Source: Flavobacteriaceae bacterium
Lineage (GTDB): Bacteria; Bacteroidota; Bacteroidia; Flavobacteriales; Flavobacteriaceae
Direction of reading: 5' to 3'
Length of the DNA: 64,000 nt
Assembly: GCA_029238215.1 (NCBI GenBank)
Contig: JAQWGN010000001.1
Span: 48,411-112,410, forward strand
Within the stretch, counting starts at the first letter, position 1; every line of letters begins with the position of its first letter. This document shows, piece after piece, positions 37,849-45,936 of this stretch. The notes beneath the pieces were generated by a model. It had not been told where the DNA came from, searched no databases, and saw only the letters and a list, made by a program, of their open reading frames with translations. Made by a program: the position numbers and the translations under genes.

Positions 37849-38160
37849 TTAATTTATACTATCTGCATACTCTATAAGGTATACATCTTCATTTTTGCGT
37901 TTCATTAAATAGCGCTCACGGGCATAGCGTTCCATTGCTATAGAGTCGCTTAGTTGTATGAGCGTTTTTTTATCCTTCTCAATATCCTTTTCCAAGGATA
38001 TTTTTTGACGTTCTAGTTCAGATAATTTTTTCTCTAAACTTAGATAAATCATCAATGAGTTTGTATCCAAAAAGACCATCCAAATTACAAAGAATATACC
38101 AATTAAGGCGTATACGTTTGTAGCTAGTTTAAACCAAGGGTTTTCACGTATTTTTTTCAT
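37849..38160 (-). CDS. ftsB: Septum formation initiator (FtsB/DivIC family)
   Basis: A small bitopic divisome protein of 103 residues. A short cytoplasmic tail is followed by one transmembrane helix (about 13-35, LATNVYALIGIFFVIWMVFL). Then comes a leucine- and charge-rich coiled coil (about 42-75) and the family end YARERYLMKRKNEDVYLIE. Its ATG overlaps the udk stop (ATGA), so the two are translated together. FtsB and DivIC cannot be told apart at this divergence. Confidence 0.85.
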   Translation of the reverse strand: MKKIRENPWFKLATNVYALIGIFFVIWMVFLDTNSLMIYLSLEKKLSELERQKISLEKDIEKDKKTLIQLSDSIAMERYARERYLMKRKNEDVYLIEYADSIN

Positions 38161-38765
38161 GTGTCTATCTTTTTTAGCCAGCCGTCTAATTGTGAAGTAG
38201 CATCAACGAGTTCTTCATTGTTAGTTACAATTAGATCTGCGCGACCTTTGTTAGGTTCAATAAACTGTTTGTGCATGGCATGCAGTGTTGTTTTAAAGCG
38301 TGTTTCAACTTCTTCAACAGTTCTCCCTCTTAGCCGCAGGTCTCGTTCTGTTCTTCGTTGAACTCGTGATTCTTGACGCGCATCAACATACACAGTATAA
38401 TCGAATAAAGAATAAAGGGGGAGGTGTGAAAAAACTAAAATCCCTTCTATTAAAATATATTTTTTAGGAGTACAAACCACATGTTTTTCTTCCCTTAAAT
38501 GTTGCGCAAAAGAATACACAGGACGCGCTATGGATTGCCCTTGCTTTAATTGGTTTAGGTGCACAGTTAGTAGGTCAAAGTCTAAGGCATCGGGATGGTC
38601 AAAATTTAAAGTACAGCGTTCTTCAAAAGTAAGTTCTGGCAAGTACTTGTAATAGTGGTCTTGTTCGATGACAAGCGTATTTTCCCTTCCCAGTGTATTG
38701 GCAGCGTGCGCAACTAGTGTTGATTTCCCAGCTCCTGTACCTCCACAAAATCCTATGACCACCAT
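38157..38765 (-). CDS. udk: Uridine kinase
   Basis: Phosphorylates uridine and cytidine in pyrimidine salvage. The 202-residue product from the ATG at 38765 has the P-loop FCGGTGAGKSTLVA at residue 5. DHYYKYLPELTFEER and NFDHPDALDFDLL follow near 38-60, and YILIEGILVFSH near 100. This is the standard Udk pattern. A -7 element lies about 32 bases upstream. It heads a run udk-ftsB-SDR. Confidence 0.93.
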   Translation of the reverse strand: MVVIGFCGGTGAGKSTLVAHAANTLGRENTLVIEQDHYYKYLPELTFEERCTLNFDHPDALDFDLLTVHLNQLKQGQSIARPVYSFAQHLREEKHVVCTPKKYILIEGILVFSHLPLYSLFDYTVYVDARQESRVQRRTERDLRLRGRTVEEVETRFKTTLHAMHKQFIEPNKGRADLIVTNNEELVDATSQLDGWLKKIDT

Positions 38766-38796
38766 TATAGTTTTTGTAAAGATAACGTACAATTAA

Positions 38797-38804
38797 CAAA
38801 TATA
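38797..38804 (-). promoter_or_regulatory. Candidate -7 element for udk-ftsB-SDR
   Basis: Minus-strand TATATTTG matches TAnnTTTG, with a TTG 16 bases upstream (38821-38823), slightly closer than usual. It gives a leader of about 25 bases. Confidence 0.45.
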
Positions 38805-38850
38805 TCTTCGATAAAAAAAGCAAGAATAAGAGGCGGCACGAATCAGTACC

Positions 38851-39798
38851 TTATCTAGATCCAAAACAGTGGTTAAGGATATCAAATGCTGTTTCGGCCA
38901 TGAAATTTTTTTTATTGTCTAGTAATGGATTGATTTCTGTAAACTCTGCACAAACTACCTTATTGGTGTTTAAAAACCCTGTGATTAGGACTTTTGCTTC
39001 TTTTGGGTCAAAGCCAAATGGAACAGGAGTACCTGTGCCATAAGAGACATGGTCGCAATCTAAGCTATCAACATCAAAGCTTAAGTAGATGGCATCGCAA
39101 TCCGATAAAGTTGCAACGGCTTCTGCAATGCAAGATTGTATTCCTCTAAACCGAACTTCTTCCACGCTGTAGTTTTTAATGTTGTTTTTTTTCATCAGCA
39201 CTTCTTCAGCTTCCTCAGTATCTCGAACCCCAAAATATATAAGGTCTTGGGGTAATAACTTAGGTTGTTTGGTTTCAATATTTTTTAATGCTTCCCAAGA
39301 ATTTAGCGTTTCTTCATCGGGATGGTTTGATTTCAGTTCTAAATTATCCTCATGTAAGGCTGCAGCCAAAGGCATACCGTGTACATTCCCAGAAGGGGAG
39401 GTGTAGGGTGTGTGTAGGTCGGCATGTGCATCAATCCAAACAACACCTAACCTAGTTTTTGGAAACACCGCCTTTACCCCAGAAATGCTCCCTAGTGCTG
39501 AGGAATGATCACCCGAAAGAATTAGAGGGAACTCATTCTTTACGATCGATTCTTTTACAGCTTGTGACACTCTATTGCATTGCTCTACAACAAAATTGAT
39601 TCGTTTTGCAAACGAATTCCGAACCATGTTGTAAATACTTTCATTGTGAGTTTTCACGTCAACAAATGATGTGCGATTAAAAAAATCATTTTTAGCATTA
39701 ATCGCAGCAATTTCCATCGCATCTATACCCATGTCTGCACCACGAGTTCCAGCCCCAATATCCGAACGGTTTTTAATAATCCTAATTGTTTTTTTCAT
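38851..39798 (-). CDS. Arginase
   Basis: Mn-dependent ureohydrolase converting arginine to ornithine and urea. The 315 residues have the metal-ligand motifs SGDHSSALGS near 105, WIDAHADLHTPYTSPSGNVHGMPLAAAL near 130 and SFDVDSLD near 235. The SPSGNVHGMP segment fits arginase rather than agmatinase or formimidoylglutamase. No urease or ornithine genes are next to it, so the pathway role is inferred from the family only. Confidence 0.87.
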   Translation of the reverse strand: MKKTIRIIKNRSDIGAGTRGADMGIDAMEIAAINAKNDFFNRTSFVDVKTHNESIYNMVRNSFAKRINFVVEQCNRVSQAVKESIVKNEFPLILSGDHSSALGSISGVKAVFPKTRLGVVWIDAHADLHTPYTSPSGNVHGMPLAAALHEDNLELKSNHPDEETLNSWEALKNIETKQPKLLPQDLIYFGVRDTEEAEEVLMKKNNIKNYSVEEVRFRGIQSCIAEAVATLSDCDAIYLSFDVDSLDCDHVSYGTGTPVPFGFDPKEAKVLITGFLNTNKVVCAEFTEINPLLDNKKNFMAETAFDILNHCFGSR

Positions 39799-40343
39799 CC
39801 AAGGGTTTTAACAAGTTAACTCTCTAAGTTATGGGATTAGAAATAAATTTAAGGAAAATAAAATAATTACAAACTAGTGTTATCTAGTAAGGTAAATATC
39901 GGCGGATAGTTTTTTAAAATCAAGTTACCGTGATTACGTAATTTACTTATTTTAAATCAGTTATAATCATAATTTAATCTGAAAATTAATTATTAAATAG
40001 CTGTAATTAAGACCCTTATTCATGTTTTATTTATTCAAAAATTAACAACCAATAAATAAGTTAATTGCTATAAATTTTAGCTTGAACAAATCAATAGAAT
40101 AACACGAGTTGTAGTATTTTTTTTTGTTAACTTAGCATTAAACAAACCCCAAATTTGTCTTTTACATGAAACGCCTACTGCATATTCTATACGGATATTA
40201 CCTGCCTATATTTTATTGGTTTTATAATACAGTTGTACACACGAATCTTACCAGAAATTCGAGGTATCGTACATTTTCAAGTTTAGAAGTCTCATTGGGT
40301 TTTAGGAATTATAATTTAAAAACTACACAACCCCAAATCAAAC
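39799..40343. other. AT-rich intergenic region without a convincing gene
   Basis: This 545-bp stretch lies between the divergent arginase and lipoprotein genes. It is very AT-rich and includes the 10-bp palindrome ATTACGTAAT (39933-39942) and a T9 run before GTTAAC near 40120. A 63-codon ORF at 40166-40357 has no recognisable family and runs into the next gene, so it is not called. Promoters for both flanking genes should be here, but no clean TAnnTTTG element stands out. Confidence 0.4.
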
Positions 40344-40808
40344 ATGAATGTATTTAAAACACCAATAATTACCATTTTAACTGTCTTAGTCGTTTTCGGA
40401 ACATTGTTTACATCGTGTGACAATGATGATGTTGAATTACGAGGACCCACATTAGCAGGAACATGGGTGAAAATTTCGGTAAGAAATGAACTATTTACAA
40501 ACGGTGCGTTAACCAGTTTCAATACCGAATATATTGAGAAACTAGACACAACCACTTTTATATTTAAAGACGATAAAACTTTTTTGGAGTCAAATACGCT
40601 TGACTCAATGGAGACAACTGTGGATTCTGGTTCCTATACAATAGATGGGAATAAAATAAGTGCCGTTTATGATGGAAATCCAGAGGCACAAGAATTTGAC
40701 TTTGTTTTTAGCGGTAATTTATTATCCGTAATATTTACAAATGCGTACACTGAAGAAAATGGCGATCAAATCAAACATGTAATTACAGCAATTTATAGGA
40801 GACAGTAA
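40344..40808 (+). CDS. Lipocalin-like lipoprotein
   Basis: A 154-residue exported protein with a signal peptide ending in LFTSC (lipid-modified cysteine near residue 25), followed by an acidic DNDD stretch. In Bacteroidota a negatively charged sequence next to this cysteine often marks surface lipoproteins. The rest shows the short beta-strand repeats of a lipocalin-like domain: LAGTWVKIS, TTFIFKDDKTFLES, GSYTIDGNKISAVYD. Function is unknown. It is apparently monocistronic. Confidence 0.7.
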   Translation: MNVFKTPIITILTVLVVFGTLFTSCDNDDVELRGPTLAGTWVKISVRNELFTNGALTSFNTEYIEKLDTTTFIFKDDKTFLESNTLDSMETTVDSGSYTIDGNKISAVYDGNPEAQEFDFVFSGNLLSVIFTNAYTEENGDQIKHVITAIYRRQ

Positions 40809-40877
40809 TGCTCTTTTACTCAAATTGGATGGTTACTGAAAGGTCTTGTTTATTGAAGGGGTTTAGTTGAGAAATTG

Positions 40878-40951
40878 TCGGGATGACAGGATTTGAACCT
40901 GCGACCCCACGCACCCCATGCGTGTGCGCTACCAGGCTGCGCCACATCCCG
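40878..40951 (-). tRNA. tRNA-Pro (anticodon GGG)
   Basis: The minus strand folds into a standard cloverleaf. The acceptor stem CGGGATG pairs with CATCCCG. The anticodon stem CACGC/GCGTG encloses loop ATGGGGT, giving anticodon GGG. The T-loop is TTCAAAT. The discriminator is A and CCA is not encoded. Confidence 0.93.
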
Positions 40952-41070
40952 TTGGTTAAAAACCAGATGGCTTATTAAAGGAAATACAGCATATATTACT
41001 GCATTTTTACCAATTTTTGTAGAACATCTCGGCAAGGCCAAGCGAACCCAATTGGTTCCAAGTTACTTAG

Positions 41071-41145
41071 TCGGGGTGGCAGGATTCGAACCTGCGACCT
41101 CCTGCTCCCAAAGCAGGCGCGATGACCGGGCTACGCTACACCCCG
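41071..41145 (-). tRNA. tRNA-Pro (anticodon TGG)
   Basis: The minus strand gives acceptor CGGGGTG/CACCCCG and anticodon stem CCTGC/GCAGG around loop TTTGGGA, so the anticodon is TGG. The T-loop is TTCGAAT. The discriminator is A and CCA is not encoded. It is upstream of tRNA-Pro(GGG), with 119 bp between them, and probably shares its promoter. Confidence 0.95.
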
Positions 41146-41157
41146 TTAAAAGGAATG

Positions 41158-41187
41158 CAAATATAGAATATAAACTAAGCCTGACAA
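41158..41187 (-). promoter_or_regulatory. Promoter of the tRNA-Pro pair
   Basis: On the minus strand TTG (41185-41187), a 19-base spacer and TATATTTG (41158-41165) form a textbook Bacteroidota promoter 12 bases before the tRNA 5' end. Confidence 0.75.
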
Positions 41188-41242
41188 ACATATTTTTTTA
41201 TCATTTCGTTCTATATTTTGATAATAACTTTTAATAGCCCAC

Positions 41243-41283
41243 TTGCCCACATAAAACCTTAAACCGTTACTTTTGAAAAGTAA
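41243..41283 (+). promoter_or_regulatory. trxB promoter with palindrome over the -7 element
   Basis: TTG (41243-41245), a 22-base spacer and TACTTTTG (41268-41275) make a good promoter. The -7 element lies in the perfect 17-bp palindrome TTACTTTTGAAAAGTAA (41267-41283), which ends 11 bases before the trxB ATG. A repressor or activator site is possible. Confidence 0.55.
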
Positions 41284-41294
41284 ATTAATAATCT

Positions 41295-42245
41295 ATGAGC
41301 AATCAGCCTGAACACATTAAAACCCTTATCATTGGATCAGGACCCGCAGGGTATACAGCAGCCATATACGCTGCCCGTGCCGACTTAAAACCAGTGGTAT
41401 ATACTGGCTTAGAACCTGGGGGACAACTTACTACAACCACAGAAGTAGATAACTTCCCAGGCTACCCTGAAGGCATAGACGGCCCTACCATGATGGTTCA
41501 ATTACAACAACAGGCCGAGCGCTTTGGTACAGACGTGCGTATTGGCATGGCAACAGCGGTTGATTTTGCAACAGAAAAAGGTGGTTTACACCGCGTTACG
41601 ATTGATAGCGAGAAAGAAGTCCTTGCAGAAACTATCATTATTTCAACAGGTGCTACTGCCAAATATTTGGGATTACCAAGTGAACAGCGTTTGCGTGGCG
41701 GTGGTGTCTCAGCATGTGCGGTATGTGACGGATTCTTTTATAAAGGTCAAGATGTAGCCATAGTTGGTGGTGGTGATACTGCCGCAGAAGAGGCTACCTA
41801 TCTAGCCAATATCTGTTCTAAAGTAACTATGTTGGTTCGAAAAGATCAAATGCGAGCATCAAAAGCCATGCAGCATCGAGTTACATCTACACCAAATATT
41901 GATTTGAGATATAACACACAAATCGATGAGGTTTTAGGCGATCAAGTCGTTGAGGGCTTACGTATGGTGAACAACCAAACAGGTGTGAAGGAAGAAATAA
42001 AAATAACAGGGCTGTTTATTGCTATTGGACATAAACCCAATACGGATATATTTAAAGGACAACTTGAAATGGACGATGCGGGTTATTTGATAACTGAAGG
42101 AAAATCTACGAAGACGAACGTGCCAGGTGTTTTTGCTTCGGGAGATGTTCAAGATAAGGAATACCGCCAAGCAGTAACTGCTGCAGGTACAGGCTGTATG
42201 GCAGCACTTGATGCAGAACGTTATTTGGCAACAATCGAAGCTTAA
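41295..42245 (+). CDS. trxB: Thioredoxin-disulfide reductase
   Basis: NADPH-dependent FAD enzyme that reduces thioredoxin. The 316 residues carry the FAD motif IIGSGPAGYTAAIYAAR, the redox-active SACAVCDGFFY near 140 (CxxC), the NADPH motif AIVGGGDTAAEEA and the C-terminal GVFASGDVQDKEYRQA. It is a complete, low-molecular-weight enzyme. Expression may be controlled through the palindrome over its promoter. The neighbouring DUF4442 gene follows by 12 bases. Confidence 0.96.
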   Translation: MSNQPEHIKTLIIGSGPAGYTAAIYAARADLKPVVYTGLEPGGQLTTTTEVDNFPGYPEGIDGPTMMVQLQQQAERFGTDVRIGMATAVDFATEKGGLHRVTIDSEKEVLAETIIISTGATAKYLGLPSEQRLRGGGVSACAVCDGFFYKGQDVAIVGGGDTAAEEATYLANICSKVTMLVRKDQMRASKAMQHRVTSTPNIDLRYNTQIDEVLGDQVVEGLRMVNNQTGVKEEIKITGLFIAIGHKPNTDIFKGQLEMDDAGYLITEGKSTKTNVPGVFASGDVQDKEYRQAVTAAGTGCMAALDAERYLATIEA

Positions 42246-42257
42246 TTTTTTGAATTG

Positions 42258-42713
42258 ATGAAAGTGACGCCAAAATCAATTAAATGGTACACCTTGTTAA
42301 AGTTGCCTGCTGCATACTTTGCAGGAGTTCGTGTGCATGCTGTTGATGATGCTACATGTTTGGTTCGCGTCCGACTAAAATGGATAAACCAAAATCCGTT
42401 TAAATCTATGTTTTGGGCTGTACAGGGTATGGCTGCTGAACTTGCAACAGGAGCGCTTATAATGCGCTTGTTACAGCGAACAAATATCAAGGCCTCAATG
42501 CTGGTTATAGAAACGAAGGCAACGTTTTCAAAAAAGGCAGTTGGACTGATTTCATTTGAATGTAATCAAGGGGAGGAGTTGAAAAAAGCAATTGTTAAAG
42601 CAGCTACTGACAACGAGCCGCAACAACTTTGGTTGCATGCAAAAGGAATAGATTCCTTAGGTAATGAGGTCTCTTATTTCTCTTTTCTCTGGACGGTAAA
42701 AGTTAAAAATTAA
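42258..42713 (+). CDS. DUF4442 hotdog-fold protein
   Basis: A 151-residue protein with a thioesterase-like hotdog fold. The core LKWINQNPFKSMFWAVQGMAAELATGALIM corresponds to the N-rich substrate helix of DUF4442 members, and LVIETKATFSKKAVGLISFEC to the following strands. The catalytic residues of classic thioesterases are not obvious. The ATG at 42258 follows a TTG directly. It lies 12 bases after trxB and may be co-transcribed. The substrate is unknown. Confidence 0.72.
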   Translation: MKVTPKSIKWYTLLKLPAAYFAGVRVHAVDDATCLVRVRLKWINQNPFKSMFWAVQGMAAELATGALIMRLLQRTNIKASMLVIETKATFSKKAVGLISFECNQGEELKKAIVKAATDNEPQQLWLHAKGIDSLGNEVSYFSFLWTVKVKN

Positions 42714-42772
42714 CATTTTTACAACACTTTTTTTGAATAGAATTTGCTTATTTAGTAGGCAAACCAACCAAC

Positions 42773-42949
42773 ATGTCTCCTAAACCAAACATTACGTATT
42801 TCAAGACTGTTTTGTCAAAGGTGTATACGTACCCTTCTGTGTTTAACAAAGAATTAGACAAAGCTAAAGCATACTTAAATGCATATGATTTTAGTAAATT
42901 AAAAGACTGGTTGTCAAAGGATAAAAAGTCTACGCTGGCTTCGGACTAA
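42773..42949 (+). CDS. Small basic hypothetical protein, 58 aa
   Basis: The ORF reads MSPKPNITYFKTVLSKVYTY and then a lysine-rich helical segment to KDKKSTLASD. Codon use and amino-acid composition look like a real soluble protein, and it fills the gap between the DUF4442 gene and oxyR. Its 3' end overlaps the convergent oxyR stop by 20 bp. The upstream TAGAATTTG is one base longer than the -7 consensus. No family was recognised. Confidence 0.5.
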   Translation: MSPKPNITYFKTVLSKVYTYPSVFNKELDKAKAYLNAYDFSKLKDWLSKDKKSTLASD

Positions 42950-43865
42950 TTATTTTAACATCGTCATAAACAATTGCTCCGCGAATAATGGCACGGATCT
43001 TTTCGTGTAAAGCTTCTATAATATGGAGTTTTAACCCTCTTTTGTGGTAAACAACACTTACTTCTCGGGCAGGTTCCGGTACCGTAAACGACTTTAAATG
43101 TTTTTGATGTTCTTGTGTGAGAAGTTTCGCATTCAAATAGGGGAGTAGTGTTATGCCAATTCCTTCGTTGGATAGCTGAACTAAAGTATCAAAACTTCCA
43201 CTTTTTATTTCAAAGTGTTTTGGGGATTTATGTCCCAGCTTACAAATGTTTAAAGCTGATTCTCTAAAGCAGTGTCCATCCTGTAATAGCAAAACTTGCT
43301 CATCCTTTAACATGTCAGGAGTGATTTTATTCTCTTGATTTAATTTAGAATGCGAAGGCGCGTAAACCATAAAAGGCTCATAATACAACGGTTTTTCTAC
43401 AATGTCATCCATGCTAAGAGGAGTTGCAACGATACCCGTATCTAAAGTTCCCTTTTCAAGACGCTCCAAAATTTGTTGTGTGGGAAGCTCTTCAATTTCT
43501 AACTCAAGCTGTGGGTATGCTTTTAGCACGGTTTGTAAAAACATGGGTAATAAGGTTGGCATTACTGTAGGAATAATACCCAATCGAAATACACCACCAA
43601 TAACCCCTTTTTCTTGATGAACAACATCTTGCATTCGATCTGACTCAGCAACAATCAAGCGCGCTTGTTCAATGATTTTTTCACCAACGGACGTAAGTGC
43701 AATCGGTTTTTGAGCACGATCAAATATTTTCAACTCTAATTCCTGTTCTAGCTTTTGAATTTGCATGCTTAGGGTAGGTTGCGTAACAAAAGCATGTTCG
43801 GCAGCGGCGGTGAAGTTTTTGTATTCGGCAACAGCGATACAGTATTTAAGCTGGGTAATGGTCAT
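42930..43865 (-). CDS. oxyR: OxyR-type LysR regulator of peroxide response
   Basis: A LysR-family transcription factor of 311 residues. The HTH is MTITQLKYCIAVAEYKNFTAAAEHAFVTQPTLSMQIQKLE. In the effector domain LQDGHCFRESALNIC keeps both peroxide-sensing cysteines of E. coli OxyR (C199 and C208), nine residues apart. That makes OxyR much more likely than a generic LysR. The ATG at 43865 overlaps the stop of the upstream cyclophilin gene (ATGA). Confidence 0.9.
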   Translation of the reverse strand: MTITQLKYCIAVAEYKNFTAAAEHAFVTQPTLSMQIQKLEQELELKIFDRAQKPIALTSVGEKIIEQARLIVAESDRMQDVVHQEKGVIGGVFRLGIIPTVMPTLLPMFLQTVLKAYPQLELEIEELPTQQILERLEKGTLDTGIVATPLSMDDIVEKPLYYEPFMVYAPSHSKLNQENKITPDMLKDEQVLLLQDGHCFRESALNICKLGHKSPKHFEIKSGSFDTLVQLSNEGIGITLLPYLNAKLLTQEHQKHLKSFTVPEPAREVSVVYHKRGLKLHIIEALHEKIRAIIRGAIVYDDVKIISPKPA

Positions 43866-44572
43866 TTTTTTTGGTTTAATACGGTTACTTGCATACGCAT
43901 ATTGGTTAGCGGCCACTCGCGTTTATCTGTCGGTAAGGCATTTATGGCATCTACAACTTCCATTCCGCGAATAACTTTTCCAAAAACAGTATAGTTTCCG
44001 TCGAGGTGGTAAGCACCTGGATCTTGTTGCACTATAAAAAACTCATAAGGGGAAGCTAGTTTATGCGGGTTTTCAATAGCGCTACTTGGCATAGAAATTA
44101 CCCCACGGTGGTGTTTTAGTCCATTTCGTGTATCAGGTGGCAATAAGTATTTGCCTATACTTCTTCGCTTCTGCCCGGTGTCTGTATTGTCTGAATTCCC
44201 TCCTTGTATAATAAAATCTTTAACCACACGGTGGAAGTAAGTTCCATTAAAGTACTTTTTCCTTGTTAGGAAGATGAAATTTGCTCGATGATAAGGGGTT
44301 TGCTCAAAAAGTAATACATCAAAACTACCTAATGGAGTTTCTATGCGTACTGTATTTTCTGAGTTTTCCTTACCATAATTCTGCAAGAATGGAATTGCTG
44401 TTTCTGCAGTTAGTGGGAAATCACTTTTTTCTTTCGCAACTTCTTTAACAGAACGATTCACTTCTAATACTGGAGTGTTGTTTTGTGGAATTTGAGTAGT
44501 CGCTTTCGTTGTACATGACCAACAAAGCATCAAAGTAAAAATCAAACATAAAAAAAAACAAAGGCGTTGCAT
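43862..44572 (-). CDS. Cyclophilin-type peptidyl-prolyl isomerase lipoprotein
   Basis: Catalyses cis-trans isomerisation of prolyl bonds in the periplasm. The 236 residues start with a lipoprotein signal (lipobox LCWSC, Cys 20). After a linker the cyclophilin domain begins near residue 75. It has YFNGTYFHRVVKDFIIQGGN, carrying the catalytic arginine, and FFIVQQDPGAYHLDGNYTVFGKVI. A loop insertion (NTDTGQKRRSIGKYLLPP) is typical of bacterial long-loop forms. It is the first gene of a two-gene unit with oxyR. Confidence 0.88.
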   Translation of the reverse strand: MQRLCFFLCLIFTLMLCWSCTTKATTQIPQNNTPVLEVNRSVKEVAKEKSDFPLTAETAIPFLQNYGKENSENTVRIETPLGSFDVLLFEQTPYHRANFIFLTRKKYFNGTYFHRVVKDFIIQGGNSDNTDTGQKRRSIGKYLLPPDTRNGLKHHRGVISMPSSAIENPHKLASPYEFFIVQQDPGAYHLDGNYTVFGKVIRGMEVVDAINALPTDKREWPLTNMRMQVTVLNQKK

Positions 44573-44637
44573 GATGTAAATGTACGGATTCGTGTTTTTA
44601 GTACCATAATAACAGCCTTCAATTCATCATGCTTTTG

Positions 44638-44655
44638 TACTTTTGAAATTCAAAA
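44638..44655 (+). promoter_or_regulatory. Promoter element and palindrome upstream of plsC-like gene
   Basis: TACTTTTG (44638-44645) matches TAnnTTTG. It overlaps the perfect 15-bp palindrome TTTTGAA-A-TTCAAAA (44641-44655). The start codon GTG lies seven bases later, so the leader is short. Confidence 0.5.
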
Positions 44656-44662
44656 TACTATA

Positions 44663-45391
44663 GTGTTTAAACGAAACCCCTTTGGTCATTATTTATTCAT
44701 AAAGCGTTGGCTAATACGCATATTGGGACTTATTACATGGCGTCGTTTTAATGGCTTTAATAACCTTCAAATTCAAGGTTCAGATATTATTCGTGAGCTT
44801 CCTGATACCAATGTGCTTTTTATTTCAAATCATCAAACCTATTTTGCAGATGTAGCTGCTATGTTTCATGTCTTTTTAGCAAGTTTAGCAGGTCGTGATG
44901 ATAACTTAAATTATTTCAGATATTTATTTCGACCCAAATCAAACATCTATTATATAGCAGCCAAAGAAACCATGAAACAGGGTTTGCTACCACGGATATT
45001 GGCCTATGTGGGTTCTATTTCTATTGAACGTACTTGGCGAGAAAAAGGGAAAGCAATTAACCGCCAAGTTAAAATGAGCGATATTTCTAATATAGGAAAG
45101 GCATTAAATGACGGTTGGGTAATTACTTTTCCACAAGGTACTACGAGGCCTTTTAGCCCTGTTAGAAAGGGAACGTTGCACATTATTAAAAATTACAACC
45201 CCACAGTTGTGCCTATTGTTATTGATGGGTTTCGCAGATCATTTGATAAAAAAGGAATTTTTATTAAGAAAAAGGGGATTAAGCAAACAATGCATATTAA
45301 ACCTCCTATTACTTTTGATACGAGTCTACCCAATGAAGATTTAGTGAAACAAATCGCTATAGCGATAGAACAAGCACCTCCTAAAAAATAA
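44663..45391 (+). CDS. Lysophospholipid acyltransferase (PlsC-like)
   Basis: Adds an acyl chain to a lysophospholipid or similar lipid. The 242 residues have motif I ISNHQTYFADVAAM, where the catalytic His and Asp are separated by five residues instead of the usual four. Motif II is GSISIERTW, motif III TFPQGTTR and motif IV VVPIVIDG. An N-terminal hydrophobic helix (FIKRWLIRILGLI) anchors it to the membrane. A GTG at 44663 is the preferred start because the promoter -7 element lies just upstream. It may acylate an ornithine, glycine or phospho-lipid. Confidence 0.78.
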   Translation: MFKRNPFGHYLFIKRWLIRILGLITWRRFNGFNNLQIQGSDIIRELPDTNVLFISNHQTYFADVAAMFHVFLASLAGRDDNLNYFRYLFRPKSNIYYIAAKETMKQGLLPRILAYVGSISIERTWREKGKAINRQVKMSDISNIGKALNDGWVITFPQGTTRPFSPVRKGTLHIIKNYNPTVVPIVIDGFRRSFDKKGIFIKKKGIKQTMHIKPPITFDTSLPNEDLVKQIAIAIEQAPPKK

Positions 45392-45898
45392 TTATTCTAA
45401 TATTCCTGCACAACTAATTCGAGTGCCAGCAGCACCAGAAGGTTGAGACACGAAGTCGTCGGCTCCTTGGTGAACAATAATCGCTTTTCCCAATATGTTT
45501 TTAGTAGCATCCTCACATCCGATACACCACTCATTGGTGTTAAAGGCAATTCTGCCAATACCATCTTCTCCAACTTCAAAGTTTCCAATATCGCCTTTGT
45601 GATAGCCGTTTTCACTTCCCCATGCACCGTGTTTTTCGAAAGTCGGGTTCCAATGTCCTCCACTTGATTTTCCATCGTCTGATGAACAATCTGCTTTTTC
45701 ATGTATGTGTATGGCATGGGTACCTGCGTCTAGTCCACGTATGGTTGCACTAAGGTAAACGGTGTTGTTTTTTTCATTAAGCAGTACAAATCCTGTTGCA
45801 GTGGATCCACTTTTAGAATTCAAACTGATTTCGAGTTGACTTTTTTGGCAAGCTGTAACAAGCATTGTGACAACTAACAATAGGAATATCTTTTTCAT
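45392..45898 (-). CDS. sodC: Cu/Zn superoxide dismutase lipoprotein
   Basis: Periplasmic superoxide scavenger, 168 residues. A lipoprotein signal ends in LVTAC (Cys 17). The copper ligands are in HAIHIHEKADCS near 65, the bridging and zinc histidines in GGHWNP and HGAWG and GYHKGDIGN, and the last copper histidine in IIVHQGADDF. Both disulfide cysteines (DCS and RISCAG) are present. Its stop directly abuts the stop of the convergent acyltransferase gene. Confidence 0.9.
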   Translation of the reverse strand: MKKIFLLLVVTMLVTACQKSQLEISLNSKSGSTATGFVLLNEKNNTVYLSATIRGLDAGTHAIHIHEKADCSSDDGKSSGGHWNPTFEKHGAWGSENGYHKGDIGNFEVGEDGIGRIAFNTNEWCIGCEDATKNILGKAIIVHQGADDFVSQPSGAAGTRISCAGILE

Positions 45899-45936
45899 GT
45901 ATACAAAGTACGCAAATTTGATAGTACCGTCATTTA

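Noticed and set aside
40166-40357. 63-codon ORF upstream of the lipocalin-like gene
   Set aside because: No family, aromatic-rich low-quality sequence, no promoter match, and it runs into the start of the next gene.
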